A DNA stretch of 64,000 nucleotides, from contig OZ024743.1 of NCBI GenBank assembly GCA_964016885.1, forward strand, positions 16,490,972 to 16,554,971. Reading direction: 5' to 3'. The translations under genes were made by a program, and so were the position numbers. Numbering within the stretch: position 1 is the first letter of the stretch; each line of letters opens with the position of its first letter. Below, piece after piece: positions 22,511 to 36,343 of the stretch. The stretch is from Eledone cirrhosa (lineage: Eukaryota > Mollusca > Cephalopoda > Octopoda > Eledonidae). The notes under the pieces were generated by a model. That model made no database searches. It saw nothing but the letters and a program-made list of their open reading frames with translations, and was not told where the DNA came from.

Positions 22511-24963
22511 TTATATTAATGCATCTACTCTATGTTGTGCCTTTGCCAGAGCAAAATCACTGATGATATCATGAAATGATAAACTGCGTAGTTTGTCACT
22601 TTCTATGCACATGAGAGTGAGGGAACATAATTCATCTTGAGTCATTGTTGTTCTCAATTAATTTTGTATACTCTTCAGATGAGAAAAAGATCTTTCTCCA
22701 GAGCAATTTGCAATCATCAAACTAAGAAACATTCTCAAAATTGCTTCTACATTAGGGAATGCTGATTGGACATGATCGTTAAATATTACTCGATACAGAT
22801 CTTGGGGTGTCAGATTATCATGTTCCTCTGAATCATTGCTTTGACTATGTCTAACATATTGATGAAAATGCTGAAGCTCTCCAACAAGGTTTATGTCCAC
22901 ATCTTCAGGATATGTTTGACATAGAGCACTAACTCCTTCCCGAATCTCTGTAGTATTTAATTTTGTTAAGAACGAAAATGCTTTTGCAGCATCATTGTAT
23001 ACTGATTCCCTATGTGCCAGATTTGACTCTAATGCACCCAACACAGGTATAAATGCTTTGACTCTGAACTTATCTCTTGGCTCAAGGTTCTCTAAAGCAT
23101 CATCTTCATCATCGATATGCCTTCTTATAGATCTGCGTTTCTTGTAATCAATGTAAAACAATTTTTCCTTTGCTTGTTGTTCCAAATGATCGAAAAGGTC
23201 ATTGGTACCTTTAATAAAATCCGAAAGTGAAGCATACAATCTCCCACATACATCTAAACAAACTTGGGGTCTTGCAATGATTGACTAGTCTTGTGAAATT
23301 CATCCAGCAAATAACTCCACAAATATAACATTACCATGAATTCAAACTCCTCAATTTTATTCAAAATATGTATGGCTTGATGCAATGCAGGAATTATTCC
23401 ATCATAACTATCAAGTATTGCACTTGTGACCATTGAATGTGCTTCCCATCAAGCCTTTGACAAAGACTTTGGAACTTTTGAATCATCTTTGAAGAATGAC
23501 AACAGTATTGCCCATCTATGTGTAGAAGATGAAAAGAAATTGTATATTTCTTGAACAATTCCAAAAACGTTTACTGCATCTAAGCAACAGTCAACTGCTG
23601 GTCTACCAACACGATTCAAAGAATGACCGGCTCATAGAATATACATAGCATACTTATTAATCTTCAATATTATTCCTCAATACTCTTGTATTTGCCAGAC
23701 ATATTGGTAGCATTATCATATGACTGGCCTCGACACTTACTAAAATCTATTTTTCACTCATTTGTAAGGTAGTCGTGCACCATTCTAGCCATACATTCCC
23801 CTGTATGGCTACCCATCTCTAGGTCTAGGAAGGTTAGAAAACGTTTAATAGGGAGTCCATCATCTGGTGAAACATACCTCACAATAACAGTGAGCTGATC
23901 GATATGGGACCGGTCTGGAGTGCAATCTACAGATAAACTGAAGTACCATGCAGTTCTTAAATCATCAAAGATTGATTCCCTTACTTTATATGCATTAATT
24001 TGAATAAATTCATCACATATTGTTTTAGAAAGATAAGATGTGACACCTGATCCTTTATTCCCAAATTCTTTTATATGGTTTGCTAGATAAGGATCACATT
24101 TTGCAATAAGTTCAAGTAATCCAAGGGAATTGCCATTTGTGAGGAGAACCAAATATTTCCTTATCTCCTCTGAAAGGTAAACCACGCTCTGCCATATTAA
24201 CTATGACTGCCATAACACGTTCAAGAACATGTTTCCAGTACGGCCGTGTAGTATTTATCTGTTCTGCTAGTTGGCAGTCAATTGTTGAGCCACGTTTTCT
24301 TGTAAGATATGTTACCGAAGCTGTTCTATGGTCTACAGAGTTTTCATGACTTTGAACTAAATAGGTGTTGCGCCAATCACAAAATCTATCGGATGATAAT
24401 GCTGTAGAATAATTTGAAAAGAGTTTGCACATAAAACAGTATACACGACCAGTTTCTGGTGAATATACTAACCATTCTCTGCAGTATTTTTCACCATTAG
24501 CCCGTTTGGGATAGAACAAGCTTTTTGGGCAATATCTGTCTTGGTTTGCAAAAAGCTTCTTTGACTTTTCAAATGAACCATTTGAGTGCTGACACCCTGA
24601 CGGACCTTTTTCTACCCAGTATATAATGTCATATTTGCTTAAATCACCCCATATCCCAACATCATGTTTGTTTTTTGATGTTGAATATTCTGTGCTTGCA
24701 CTACTCTCTGGTTTGTAAATCTTAATATGTCTTGCTTAATTCGTTGAAGCTGATTCTATAGAACTAGATGTACCAGGTTATGTATCAGTCATGGAATGAA
24801 TATCCCATGACGGACTCACTGTGGTAGAGGATGTGGGTTCATCAGGCCCCTTATCTATCTTTGTTAAGACACTTTCTAATTTTGGTAAGTTGCTAAGCTC
24901 TTCTTCAGCTTTCTGCTTCTTCTTCCTCTTTTGAGCTCCACTTTTATAACTTCTGGTTGACAT
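22511..24963 (-). pseudogene. hAT transposase, ZMYM1-like (TTF-type zinc finger, DUF4371-like core, C-terminal dimerisation region)
   Basis: ATG at 24963 gives MSTRSYKSGAQKRKKKQ, a basic start typical of ZMYM1-like hAT proteins. A zinc-finger-like region follows (YPKRANGEKYCREWL, RVYCFMCKLF, about 24400-24520). Then comes RGLPFRGDKEIFGSPH, the entry to the RNase H-like core, with LSVDCTPDRSHIDQLTV at about 23900. The C-terminus reads SGERSFSHLKSIQN and then DELCSLTLMCIESDKLRSL to TAA at 22511. Breaks: a stop at 24778, a frameshift around 24110-24185, stops at about 23640 and 23450, and TAA at 22658 in place of a Tyr codon. About 800 residues when joined, normal for the family. It is decayed, so not a domesticated gene. 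Confidence 0.82.
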
Positions 24964-25859
24964 TTTGTAAACTGTAGGCAAACAATTTAAAATAACTATA
25001 AACATATATTTAAAATGTATTGCTGACATTATTAAGAATTCATAATTTTTATTAGATATATCTTTAATTTGTGTTAGTTATATATTTAATTATTAATAGT
25101 AAAATGCATGAGAAATATGGAATGATGTTCATTGATCAACTACAATAATTATAAATATAATGCAGGAAAAATGTTTCCCCCATTCTTTACTCCTCCCTGG
25201 AACTGTATTAGTAAATAATAATACAGGTACAGGTCTACTAAGTATACAGATGAATATTTTTTAAAGTAATATTTAATAGGATCAAAATAAATAAATTATA
25301 TATTATCTCTATATATATAAAGTTGTAGTGTCTGTCTGTTTGTTCACAAAGAATAGAACATGAGAAAATGTTATAAAAAGTGCAAAACGTTCAATATTAA
25401 AGCAGAAAACTGTTTAAAACTATACCATTATTTTAGTTCTTTTTTTATCTTATATTTTGGAAATGTACACACCGTTTTTTTTTTTCGAGGCGCCAAGACA
25501 GTGGGGGCCCTAAGCTATAGCTTGTTTAGCTTATACGTAAATCCCACTATGATTATTTAGAGCGGTGAAAACAATTGCACGCAAAGACAAAACCACGTTT
25601 ATGGTATAAACGAAGTCGTAGACTAATATTACTATTAGGTGGTTCGTGGAGACGTTTCCTGGCAATGAAGGGAAAAACGAAGATAATACGTCATTATGTG
25701 GAGGATGAGAACAATTACATGCAAAGACAAAACCACGTTTATGGTATAACTGAAGTCGTAGAGTAAAATTCTATTTAGGAAACCGAATCATTCTCGGCTT
25801 CAGAGTTAAGAATAATGTAAATAAATTACAGAGGTTATTGCAATCAATAAATTATTAAA

Positions 25860-26048
25860 TATATACATGCACTCATCCATATATGTACATACAGAGGCAT
25901 ACGCGAAAGCACCCTCCATGGATATGCAAATACAGGCACGTACACAAAAACACGCGCACACATACGAAAACCCATGCAACGCCAGTACCCGCACACATAC
26001 GAATGTATACACAAGATACACATAGAACATATATAAAAAAAATATATA

Positions 26049-26084
<36 letters not shown>

Positions 26085-26480
26085 TATACATATAATTATA
26101 TAAACGTATATAAATATACACACATAAATACGTATATAACGCGCGCACACACACACACCTACATTTAAATAAACATATGTTCGCTAAACGCACAACCAAA
26201 ACACAATGTATACATGTACACACACCCTACATACGTGCAAACCCGCATACACACACAAACACAAAACTCACGTATACACATAACCAAACCCATGTACCAG
26301 TATATATAATATATACGCCTATAACAAATACAAGCATATATGCGTACGAGAAAGTTTACGTACCTTCACAATACATACATGTAATATATACTTACCTATA
26401 CAAATAAGTAATGGTATAAACATAAAACATACTTAGATACCACATCAAGACGTAGCTTTACGCGTATAGTTCGTACTATC
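25860..26480. repeat. CA/TA-rich simple repeats, no gene
   Basis: The stretch holds CACA/TATA-rich sequence including (TG)n at about 26053-26080 and (CA)n at about 26144-26158. The Cys/Tyr/Val or His/Thr-rich translations come from these. Confidence 0.7.
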
Positions 26481-26499
26481 CGTTAGGGTATAATGTCAG

Positions 26500-28557
26500 G
26501 CTGTAATACAGGAAAGTGTTGTGCAATTTATGTTTACAAGCTGAAATTACCTCTGATTTTTTGTTTAAGATATTATTATTGGCGTATAGTATTTCCAAGT
26601 CTTCGGTGGCACAGAGGTCACATGGTCTTTTATTTCCGTTATACGGGATCTCCAGATATAAGTTGGAAGTGACGTTATATTCCTTCTTAAAGGATTAAGA
26701 AAAGAATGGGTAGGCAGGTAAAGACGCTGCTTGAATCTATTGGCGGTTAACCCTATGTAGGCCCTACGGATCGTGGGTGTTTCAATCTTACATCTGTAGA
26801 CAATGTTACTAGAGAGGCATCTCCCGGACAGGGGGCAGTCAACCAGATTCCTACAATTACAGTTAGTACTAGCTACAGGGTTGCACGTGTTCCTACGGAT
26901 AGGTAATTTAGCTAAATTTTAAGCAGTGATGTTATGTGCACTGTTAGGAGACGTAGTGTAAGGAAGTTTAATGTTATTTCTATTAAAAATGTTATTATAT
27001 TTATGTGCAGGGGGAAATGCTTCATAATAAGAGAGAGAAAGATCTTAGCTAATGGTGTGGCCACCTCCATATTATATGGTGGATTATACCATATAATGCG
27101 TCGGGAACTATTTTTCCTGGGTCTATGCTCATACTCGGTATATGCTACCTTATCGCCAAAACTACTCCGCGCAAGAGCTTCATTGTAATATGCGGAATGG
27201 TCGGTGAAAATATAATCGTTAGTAGATAGACGGGAAAGCATCAAAGAAAGATTTCTTACCAGTTTCTTGGTTATGCTGGCAGGATGGTTAGAATGCTTAC
27301 TTATGTAATTAAACGTATCATTCAGCTTTCTATACGGATAGTGCAAGCCTTTCAACAAATTGAGAGTAACGTCGAGGTAATTAACGACCGGGACGTTGGC
27401 CTCAACCTGTATGGATAGGTTGAAGCCTTTTAAAGAATGCTGTGAGTTCTTTTCTGAACCTGACGCAATATCGTGGGCCGCACTTTGTAATGGTCAAAAT
27501 ACCTTCATCACGGTACAAACCACCGGCCACGTTGAGGAATTCTTCAGTGATAGAGAAAAGAAGGAAAAGGCCGATAAGATCAGTAACCGCCGTAGAGTCG
27601 CTGGCGCCCATAGTCACGTCAAATGGGATACTATTATATTTTTTAATCCTAATAGAGTCGTCGAATTTAATCACCGATTTACGGGCATTGAGGATGACAT
27701 CAACTTCGAAATCCTTAACAACCGTGAGCGTTTTAGCGAAATTGATAGCTCTAAGAAGAAGTGGTAAGATGATTGAGGAGTAGTAATTATTGATGTCGAA
27801 TTGGATAAAACGGCAATGTTTCTTGTTGCATATGCCGCTGAACCAATCAATCACCGCGAAAGAATTGTTTCACAGTGCAAGAGGGGCCAAGCTTCTTATT
27901 TTGGGTATAATTATATCTAAAATCTTTTTACTAAGTCTACCTAAATCGGACTTAGTAGTGTTAATAAGCCGAATAGAAGGGACGTTCGCGAAATTGGATT
28001 TGTGATCCTTCATGGTAAAGTGGGGAGAAATAGGGTCCAGAGCTTCAGTTCGGTCCATGATGTTGAGATCAGAGGTGATTTAAAGCCAGCATCGTTGATG
28101 TCATTAATGACACTCCGATTAGTTTAACGGTAATCCTTAGTTACAGCATTATGTATTGATGGTAAGTACTGCGCTCCACTTGATATAGATTGCCAATTTT
28201 GTCGGAAAAGACGTGCACGGCTTTAGAATCCTTAATATAACGAATTCTATTCTTCAGCTCCTGCTGGAAGGAATTGCTCCTCTTCCGAAATGTGATACTC
28301 CGTATGAGTTCCAAGACATTATTTTCGAAGGTTAGAAATGCTGGGTTACTCGGTGGGTTATTGTAGGTTTTAAACCCAAATTTATCCTGTTTGTTGTCTG
28401 CTTTTCCTTGATGATAGCCAACGCAAACTTTTCCCTGATTATCGCCAACGCAACCTTTTAATGAACGAGTCACTTTTTTGTATCAGGAGTTATAGGTATT
28501 ACTTCCTGCTTGATACGGGTATGTTCTTTCAGAAATATTTAGATGTTGTTTCTGCAT
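26500..28557 (-). pseudogene. Penelope-like element G: reverse transcriptase plus C-terminal GIY-YIG endonuclease, decayed
   Basis: ATG near 28557 (MQKQHLNISERTYPYQAG) is followed by an in-frame TGA at about 28480. The N-terminal block 28473-28141 reads DKFGFKTYNNPPSN. Then come HFTMKDHKSNF and RLINTTKSDLGRLSKK (28058-27870), the RT motif A segment FIQFDINNYYSSI, motif B DVTMGASDS, and motif C GLYRDEGI (27854-27402), where the second catalytic Asp of YRDD has become Glu. The thumb follows (27358-26912). The tail has CNCRNLVDCPLSGRCL, the GIY-YIG stretch VYRCKI...AYIGLTANRFKQRL (about 26700-26850) and a final CDLCATED zinc motif. Several frameshifts separate the parts. RT plus GIY-YIG is the Penelope-like architecture. 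Confidence 0.78.
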
Positions 28558-28602
28558 GATGAATATGAGTCAATAGAGTGCTCAACCGAGGGAGCCAAAT
28601 AA

Positions 28603-29212
28603 TAATAATAATAAATTGGTAGACTAAAATCAAAAGAGGGCTCGATAAGGATAAATATATATCAAATATATAAGAACCGTAGAGCAAATATTTATTAAAA
28701 TAACAGATTAAATTTTAAGCAAAGAATCGCTGCTTTCTCCATTAACGGGATCTTCTGAAACTAAAAAAATCAATCTGTGAACGCAGAAGTAAATATTCCG
28801 AAAAACGTTGCAATCGAAGGAAGACACGAATACGATACGTTGGTTCGTGTAGACGTTCCGTGGCAAAGAACGGAAATAAACGAAGATAATACGTCATTAT
28901 TTGGAGTGGTGAGAACAATTACACGCAAAGACAAAACCACGTTTATGGTGCCAGAGATAATCTCCACGAACTAAAGTATCGTCTTCCTGTCTACCTTCGG
29001 TTGCAACCTTTTTCAAAATATTTACTTCTGCGTTGACAGATTGATTTTTTTTTATTTTCAGAAGATCTCGTTAAGAGTGAAAGCAGCGATTCTTTTCTTA
29101 AAATGTAATCTGTTATTTTAATAAATATTTGCTCTACGGTTCTTATATATTTGATATATATTTATCCTTATCGAGCCCTCTTTGGATTTTAGTCTTCAAA
29201 TTTATTATTATT
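28603..29212. repeat. Fold-back repeat K, copy 2 (~250-bp inverted arms)
   Basis: The left arm (about 28603-28865) and right arm (about 28960-29212) are inverted near-copies: GAGGGCTCGATAAGGATAAA on the left is read reversed at about 29165-29185, and AACGGGATCTTCTGAAA on the left is read reversed at about 29058-29075. A ~95-bp centre holds CAAAGACAAAACCACGTTTA. It sits just 5' of the Penelope-like gene G and may be its inverted terminal repeat or a separate fold-back element. Confidence 0.8.
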
Positions 29213-29249
29213 ACTATATATATATACATATATATATATATATTCTATT

Positions 29250-29426
29250 CTAAGGCGGGTAAAATTCCCGAGATCCATGGACGAGTTCTCTCCAGCGGTC
29301 TCTGTCCCTCATTATCGCTGCCATGTCCTCCGTATCCAACAGACCAGTGTCTGTCCTTAGGGCTTCAACATACGTTAACCTTGGTCTTCCTCTTCTAGTG
29401 TGTCCATGTAGGGTCTCCCAGAGTTG

Positions 29427-29430
<4 letters not shown>
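29250..29430 (-). pseudogene. C-terminal fragment of another LINE ORF2
   Basis: The minus-strand frame reads [20 protein letters not shown], then [20 protein letters not shown] and DRWRELV, ending at a stop at 29250. This R-R-G-R-P-x-x-T-Y...L-x-x-D-T-G-L...M-x-D-R-D-x-W pattern is the usual extreme C-terminus of many LINE reverse transcriptases (RTE/CR1-like groups). A (TA)n tract cuts it off upstream. Confidence 0.7.
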
Positions 29431-29602
<172 letters not shown>

Positions 29603-29739
29603 ATCCAGTTGTGAACCAACAACCAAACTTAATCAAATATATATATATATACATCAAGAGAGAGAGAGAGATAGGGAGGAGACGGAGAGAGATGGGAAGA
29701 GAGAGAGGGGGGAGAGAGGGGGAGAGAGATGTTGTTATT

Positions 29740-30354
29740 CAAATTATAAATGGAAGCAAATATAAATGAGATGGAGCAAATAAGTGCGGGGAAAATTAAG
29801 TAAAAGGTGTGTTGATTGTTACACATATTGGTAATTAAGACGATTCATTGCCTTAGACGTGACGATGGCTAAATCATGTTGATTTGGGGAGGTATACTCT
29901 GAGCTAGTTATACACAGTTTTCTGACCATAGTGGACAAACCTACTATTTTATACGAGAAGTAAAAACGCCTCTTCCGACATAGGATTTCTTACCATCTTC
30001 CTCCAAATACAAATATGATCAGTTCTTTTACACTCAACAACGATGAACCAGCATTTTCAGAAGGTCTTTAAGCCATTAGTGAGGTGAACGTGATGAAATC
30101 ATTAACGAATGATTCAGCAGTTTTCATAACATCAGAGAAAGATAGTAGTAAGTGTGCCTACACAGTAAAACAACAACAATCACATCAAAAACAAAAATAA
30201 CAGCAATAACAACAAAAGCAACAACCAAAAAATATTTACTAACTTAGTCTCCTACATCAACGCCGTCTTCACCAACAACACCATTGCTACCATTGCCAAA
30301 AAAGCAAACAAATATGCTGCAAAGGCAGCAACAGGCAGCAAGATGGGTTAAGCT
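29740..30354. other. No gene seen
   Basis: AT-rich sequence. Positions 30165-30345 are CAA/CAG-rich and could be a remnant of LINE ORF1 low-complexity sequence joined to the RT remnant that follows, but no conserved core is visible. Confidence 0.4.
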
Positions 30355-30860
30355 GTCTTCAGAGACCCGGAGCGTCTCATATAGGGAAACGGCAATAGAG
30401 TCCAAATAGCTGTGTCAGAAGGTGACTTGTGGTTAGAGTGAATGGTTCCCTCTCGGAACTGTTCAACATCATGCACTCGGTTCGGCAAGATTATCCCCAC
30501 TCGTTCCTGTTGCATGCAATAACTCTCAAGCCCTTACTACACAAATTGGAGACGTTGAGGGGGCATTCAGGGAAATGTAGGGACCAGGGTGATCCATGTT
30601 AACATATGTCGACGATATCACAGTCAGTGTGTTGAGGAGCAAACATATCAATGTGATCGGCACTGTCCGAGTAAATACGAAGAGTTGACAGGAGCGAACA
30701 TTAACTAGGAAACGGCATTGGGCTTGCAGCCCGACACATGAAGAAGCAGACGCATGTCGTCCAACAGCCTCGTCTGATGCTAAATAGGCAGACAGAGCGG
30801 CAAATTGCTCGGAGTCTGGTTCGGTCCAGACCTCCAGATGGAGAAGAACTGGTAATATCT
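30355..30860 (+). pseudogene. Highly degenerate LINE ORF2 fragment (RT palm to thumb)
   Basis: The nucleotide sequence aligns with ORF2 of copies A-F from GTCTTCAGAG onward. Readable parts correspond to RVNGSLSELFNIMHSVRQ, LKPLLHKLETLRG, the YADD region (TATGTCGACGATATCACAGT, so YVDDITV), and the segment TCCAGACCTCCAGATGGAGA. Stops and shifts are frequent. It is a separate, older insertion of the same superfamily, without visible ends. Confidence 0.8.
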
Positions 30861-31715
30861 GACAAACACTGTAGCCACTCTCCAAATAAGTGTGCGCCTC
30901 GAATACCTCATCCCTATTTAGGAATTCTCATTCTTCAAATTTTTGTTGATATCCTTCATTTATTATGGTTTAACCGGTTTACAGGAAACGCCCACGCAGT
31001 GACACACACAAACACAAGCAAACATATACATTCTATGTGTGTGTGCTCTATCGTTGTAAGCTTTTCTATATGTCAAACCTTTGAGGAGAAAATAAAAATC
31101 ACGATTAATATTGTCATTCGTAATTCCTTTTGCTTTGTGAAAAGAACGAGCCATAGCCAAGGTCATTTGGGTCATTTTTACTCATTCCACTTTCTCGCAC
31201 CCAGCTTCGAAACCTTGCTGTTCAAAGCAAGGCTATTTTCTGCAACAATCCTGTCCTGGGGGTTATTTCTTGCTTTTCAAGCCATGCATCAAAACTTTAC
31301 TAAATATTACCAATGCTACAACCAAAATCGTTATCAATTCTACGTGTTTGATTATCCATAATTGTTTGATTTCCATTTTCAGTTCCTGCTATTTCTCATC
31401 TTTCTCATTTTCATTTTTTATTCACATTTTGGTCCAACGGTGAAACACTATCCACAATAATTGCCTAGTTATTCTACGACAACAATGTCATGTTTTCTAG
31501 TCTCAATAATGTTGTCGCATTTGAGGGTATGTCTGACAAGATCCTATATTGTTATTTTTCATCTACGCTTTCTGGTTGTGGCTAATATCATTTCTCACTT
31601 ATGCTAATGCTATACTAATGACAGAGTATCCAATGAACCAGCCTAGCAATGTTGTCCTACCTTCTCTTGCAGTCATTATGTGCAAAAATCTTACAATCAG
31701 TAATAATAGTGTATA
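30861..31715. other. No gene seen
   Basis: AT-rich spacer. The 207-codon open frame at 30738-31361 begins inside the LINE remnant and then has no family-like pattern, so I do not treat it as a gene. Confidence 0.5.
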
Positions 31716-32150
31716 ATAGCAGTGTTACCCGGCGTTGCACGGGATAAGGTATTTTGGAACGCAGGCCGCCAATAGACCTAAGAACTGCGTGCCTGGACAA
31801 TATGTAAAGAAAATAAACCGAATACTCTGATAGCTGGATAATCTTTAGGATTTTCCTTGATGAAGCAGGGAAAATGCAGGTTTTCACCTAATGCAGGCCC
31901 TAGGGGATAAAGAAAATGAATTTTTTTTATGTGCATAATATGCCTTGAAATTTCGGGAAAATCGGCTAGACGTAACGCCTAAAAAAAAAACCCTAAAAAT
32001 GTTAAACAATGCAGTTTTCCAACTAATGTGGGCCCTAGGACATAACATGTTGAATTTTGTATGTGCCTAACACTCTCTGAAACATAAGTAATACACATGT
32101 AAAGATTGAAAAAAATCGGTTGGGTACTTCTCGAGTTTTAGGGATTCAAA

Positions 32151-32233
<83 letters not shown>

Positions 32234-32521
32234 ACACACATACATCCTCAAGGAAGTGACCTATGCAGACAGTCATACATACAGACAGATATTATAAGGG
32301 CGCGACGATATAAGTATGTATCTATCTAAAAAGAGAACCACTAAGAAATATAGAGCGAGAATGCTAAACCGCGTAATGTGGTGCCTGGGGCATAGAACAC
32401 TCCCTGAAACACAAGGATTACATGTGCAAAGTTTGAAAACAGTCGGTTGGGTGGTTCTCTAGTTTTAGGGATTCGAACTCATGCCCACACAGACAGACAT
32501 CCTCAGTGTTATATATATAGA
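31716..32521 (-). mobile_element. Non-autonomous Helitron-like element
   Basis: On the minus strand it begins A|TCTATATATATAACACTG (32521) and ends with the short GC hairpin CCCGTGCAACGCCGGG followed by ACTGCTAT, close to the Helitron 3' terminus CTRR then T. Two related internal units (phrases CGGTTGGGT and TTTTAGGGATTC) occur near 32115-32150 and 32440-32475, separated by a (CA)n tract. No helicase is encoded. Confidence 0.6.
32154..32235. repeat. (CA)n microsatellite
   Basis: About 80 bp of CA units inside the Helitron-like element. Confidence 0.95.
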
Positions 32522-34544
<2,023 letters not shown>

Positions 34545-34716
34545 AGTATCGGTGGAGGGTCGGACGCCATGCGTTGCAGCAAAGAGTTACGTCCCTTTAT
34601 GGTCTGAGTTCACATCCAGCTGAGGTTAACTTTGCCTTTCATTCTTACGGGGTCGATAAGATAACGTACCAGTAATACACTGGGGTAATTGCTGGCCTTG
34701 TGCTAAAAGTAGAAAC
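34545..34716 (+). mobile_element. tRNA-derived SINE (cephalopod type), full length
   Basis: It reads GGTCGGACGCCATGC, then TTACGTCCCTTTATGGTCTG and a B-box-like GAGTTCACATCC. The conserved body follows, GGTTAACTTTGCCTTTC...GGGGTCGATAAGATAA, with the 3' end GGCCTTGTGCTAAAAGTAGAAAC. It matches the SINE at 54633-54800 in reverse orientation. The head is tRNA-like; octopus OR-type SINEs are the family I have in mind, by recall. Confidence 0.82.
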
Positions 34717-36343
34717 ATTTATTTACAGGACGATTTGAATTGTTTCATGAACACACCTTCACTTATAGGTTCCTTCTGGTAATGAGTCATTTTCCATCGA
34801 GTTCGTTTCTTCTAACTTGTGAGTGAGTTATTATGAAATTCGTCTCCAACCATATATATACATCCATATGCACATACATAAATGCATAAATACTTTACCC
34901 CAATTACAGATTCATTGAAAATGATCATAGACACTCCCCTACTTTCTCTTGAAAAATATAAATAAACTGTTGACATCGGATTATGTACTGGAAGGCAACG
35001 TTTGATATAATCTGACAAAACTATTATTACATACATATTAAATGTAAAGAGTTACATTTTCCTCAACTTGTTTTTATAGGATTTCAACTAAATCTCGTAA
35101 TATAGATGAGGTGTAGAGTACGATAATTAAAATGATTCATGGATGTGATAAATATCATTAGCAGAATGTATTAACAGGATCGTAATCTCCTCCTAGTTTT
35201 TTCAATATATCATATTGGTGGCTATATACAAAACCCTTAGTCATAAGAAAGGTTTTATTAGCAAATGTCTTAATCTCACTTTGACCTTCCACAAATAAAT
35301 CTTGCACATATAGATATAACCTTGTACATATTTAAAATTGTACATTTGCTTTATAAGTGTTTCTAATTTAGGCATGAAGCCATTAGATTTGAGGGATGGG
35401 AAAGTAACTAAATGATATTTGATTTTACTGACATCGGAATGATGAAAGGCAAATTGAACCCATAATTCAATAAGCTGGAGCAAATGCTGATAAACATGAT
35501 TTCGACGCCCTAACGACTCTTCAAATGATCACCCGAGAGTGACATTATAATTATGTCGAATAAAGTAGTATTTAGTTATGAATATTTAGTGAAATTAAAT
35601 CGTATTAAAATCTAACATTTTAGCTCATCCTTCATATTCAAATATGTGCAAATCTTAAACATTTGTTTCCTTTTTAAATGAAAGTTTACACAAAGCTAGG
35701 GCATCATACATTTTCACGTATTGATTGATTAGACATATGAGATCTATAAGAAAACTTGATTTCCAATTCTACTGCAAAGAACATTATTCTCCCTGTACAG
35801 CGTTCGACACTTGTTGATTTCACACAATAAACAACAAATGAACTGACCATAAAAATCGACTACTTAATTCCGTTTATTTATGAGTTCATTTTAAAGTATG
35901 CATTAGTAAAAATAACACATAACATGTAATAAATAATGTTGCCAGGAAACCTTCATAAATCGCAACTATAAGGAACATGCAAAGAAATCAAAAAGAGAAA
36001 CAAAATGAAAGAATCGCAGTCATAAAATATTAGATAATAAAAAAGTAATTGACAGAACTGAAAAGACTGCTATCGAAATAAAATGTCCAAACAAAATTAT
36101 TAATTCAATAGCACATTTTGTCAACAATAAAATCAATAGTTTTACAACATGGGAGGGCTGAGACCTCCATAGTTTCTCGATATTTTTACGAAACGTCAAA
36201 CAATCTAATCACGTGAAATCGACCATAATGAAAATATAAAATACCTCATAGACAAATAGTCTGATATCTTCTGCACAAACAAATATGTCCACCAAGTCTG
36301 AGAATCTATGGGAATTCAATGCCTCGGCCCGAAAATATTAATC
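34717..36343. other. No recognisable gene
   Basis: AT-rich. A minus-strand frame at about 35241-35540 is open for roughly 100 codons (…LLQLIELWVQFAFHH…) with ordinary amino-acid usage, but has no ATG, family motif or partner exon, so it may be chance or an old pseudogene. Confidence 0.4.

Larger units (their letters stand above)
22020..25551 (-). mobile_element. hAT-superfamily DNA transposon (ZMYM1-like transposase), 3.5 kb
   Basis: The flanks are ATTATTTG (22012-22019) and ATTATTTA (25552-25559), an 8-bp target duplication with one mismatch; 8 bp is the hAT length. The left end CAGGGCCGGATTTA matches the reversed right end CATAGTGGGATTTA imperfectly. The unoccupied site can be read in the second copy of the host repeat (near 28895). 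Inside is a decayed transposase gene on the minus strand and a nested truncated SINE. Confidence 0.8.
21811..25785. repeat. Interspersed repeat K, copy 1, split by the hAT element
   Basis: Left part 21811-22019 and right part 25552-25785 together match the left arm and centre of the fold-back repeat at 28603-29212 (phrases AACGGGATCTTCTGAAACTA and CAAAGACAAAACCACGTTTA). The right part holds a second, direct copy of a ~130-bp unit beginning GGTTCGTGGAGACGTTTCCT and ending in the CCACGTTTATGGTATAA phrase, so the centre is tandemly duplicated here. The hAT element sits in the first unit. Confidence 0.75.

Noticed and set aside
22511..24963. A domesticated ZMYM1-like host gene
   Set aside because: Terminal repeats, 8-bp target duplication and several stops/frameshifts show a decayed transposon.
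25306..25345. Helitron-like 5' end (TCTATATATATAAAGTTG) inside the hAT
   Set aside because: No matching 3' hairpin with CTRR was found before the hAT end at 25551; the phrase alone is too AT-rich.
27396..27783. Plus-strand frames of 113-123 codons
   Set aside because: They lie opposite the Penelope-like RT of element G, which explains the openness.
34545..34716. A functional tRNA gene
   Set aside because: The tRNA-like head lacks a clean cloverleaf and is followed by the SINE body; the same unit recurs at 22067 and 54633.
35241..35540. About 100 open codons on the minus strand with ordinary composition
   Set aside because: No ATG, no recognisable motif and no neighbouring exon; chance cannot be excluded.
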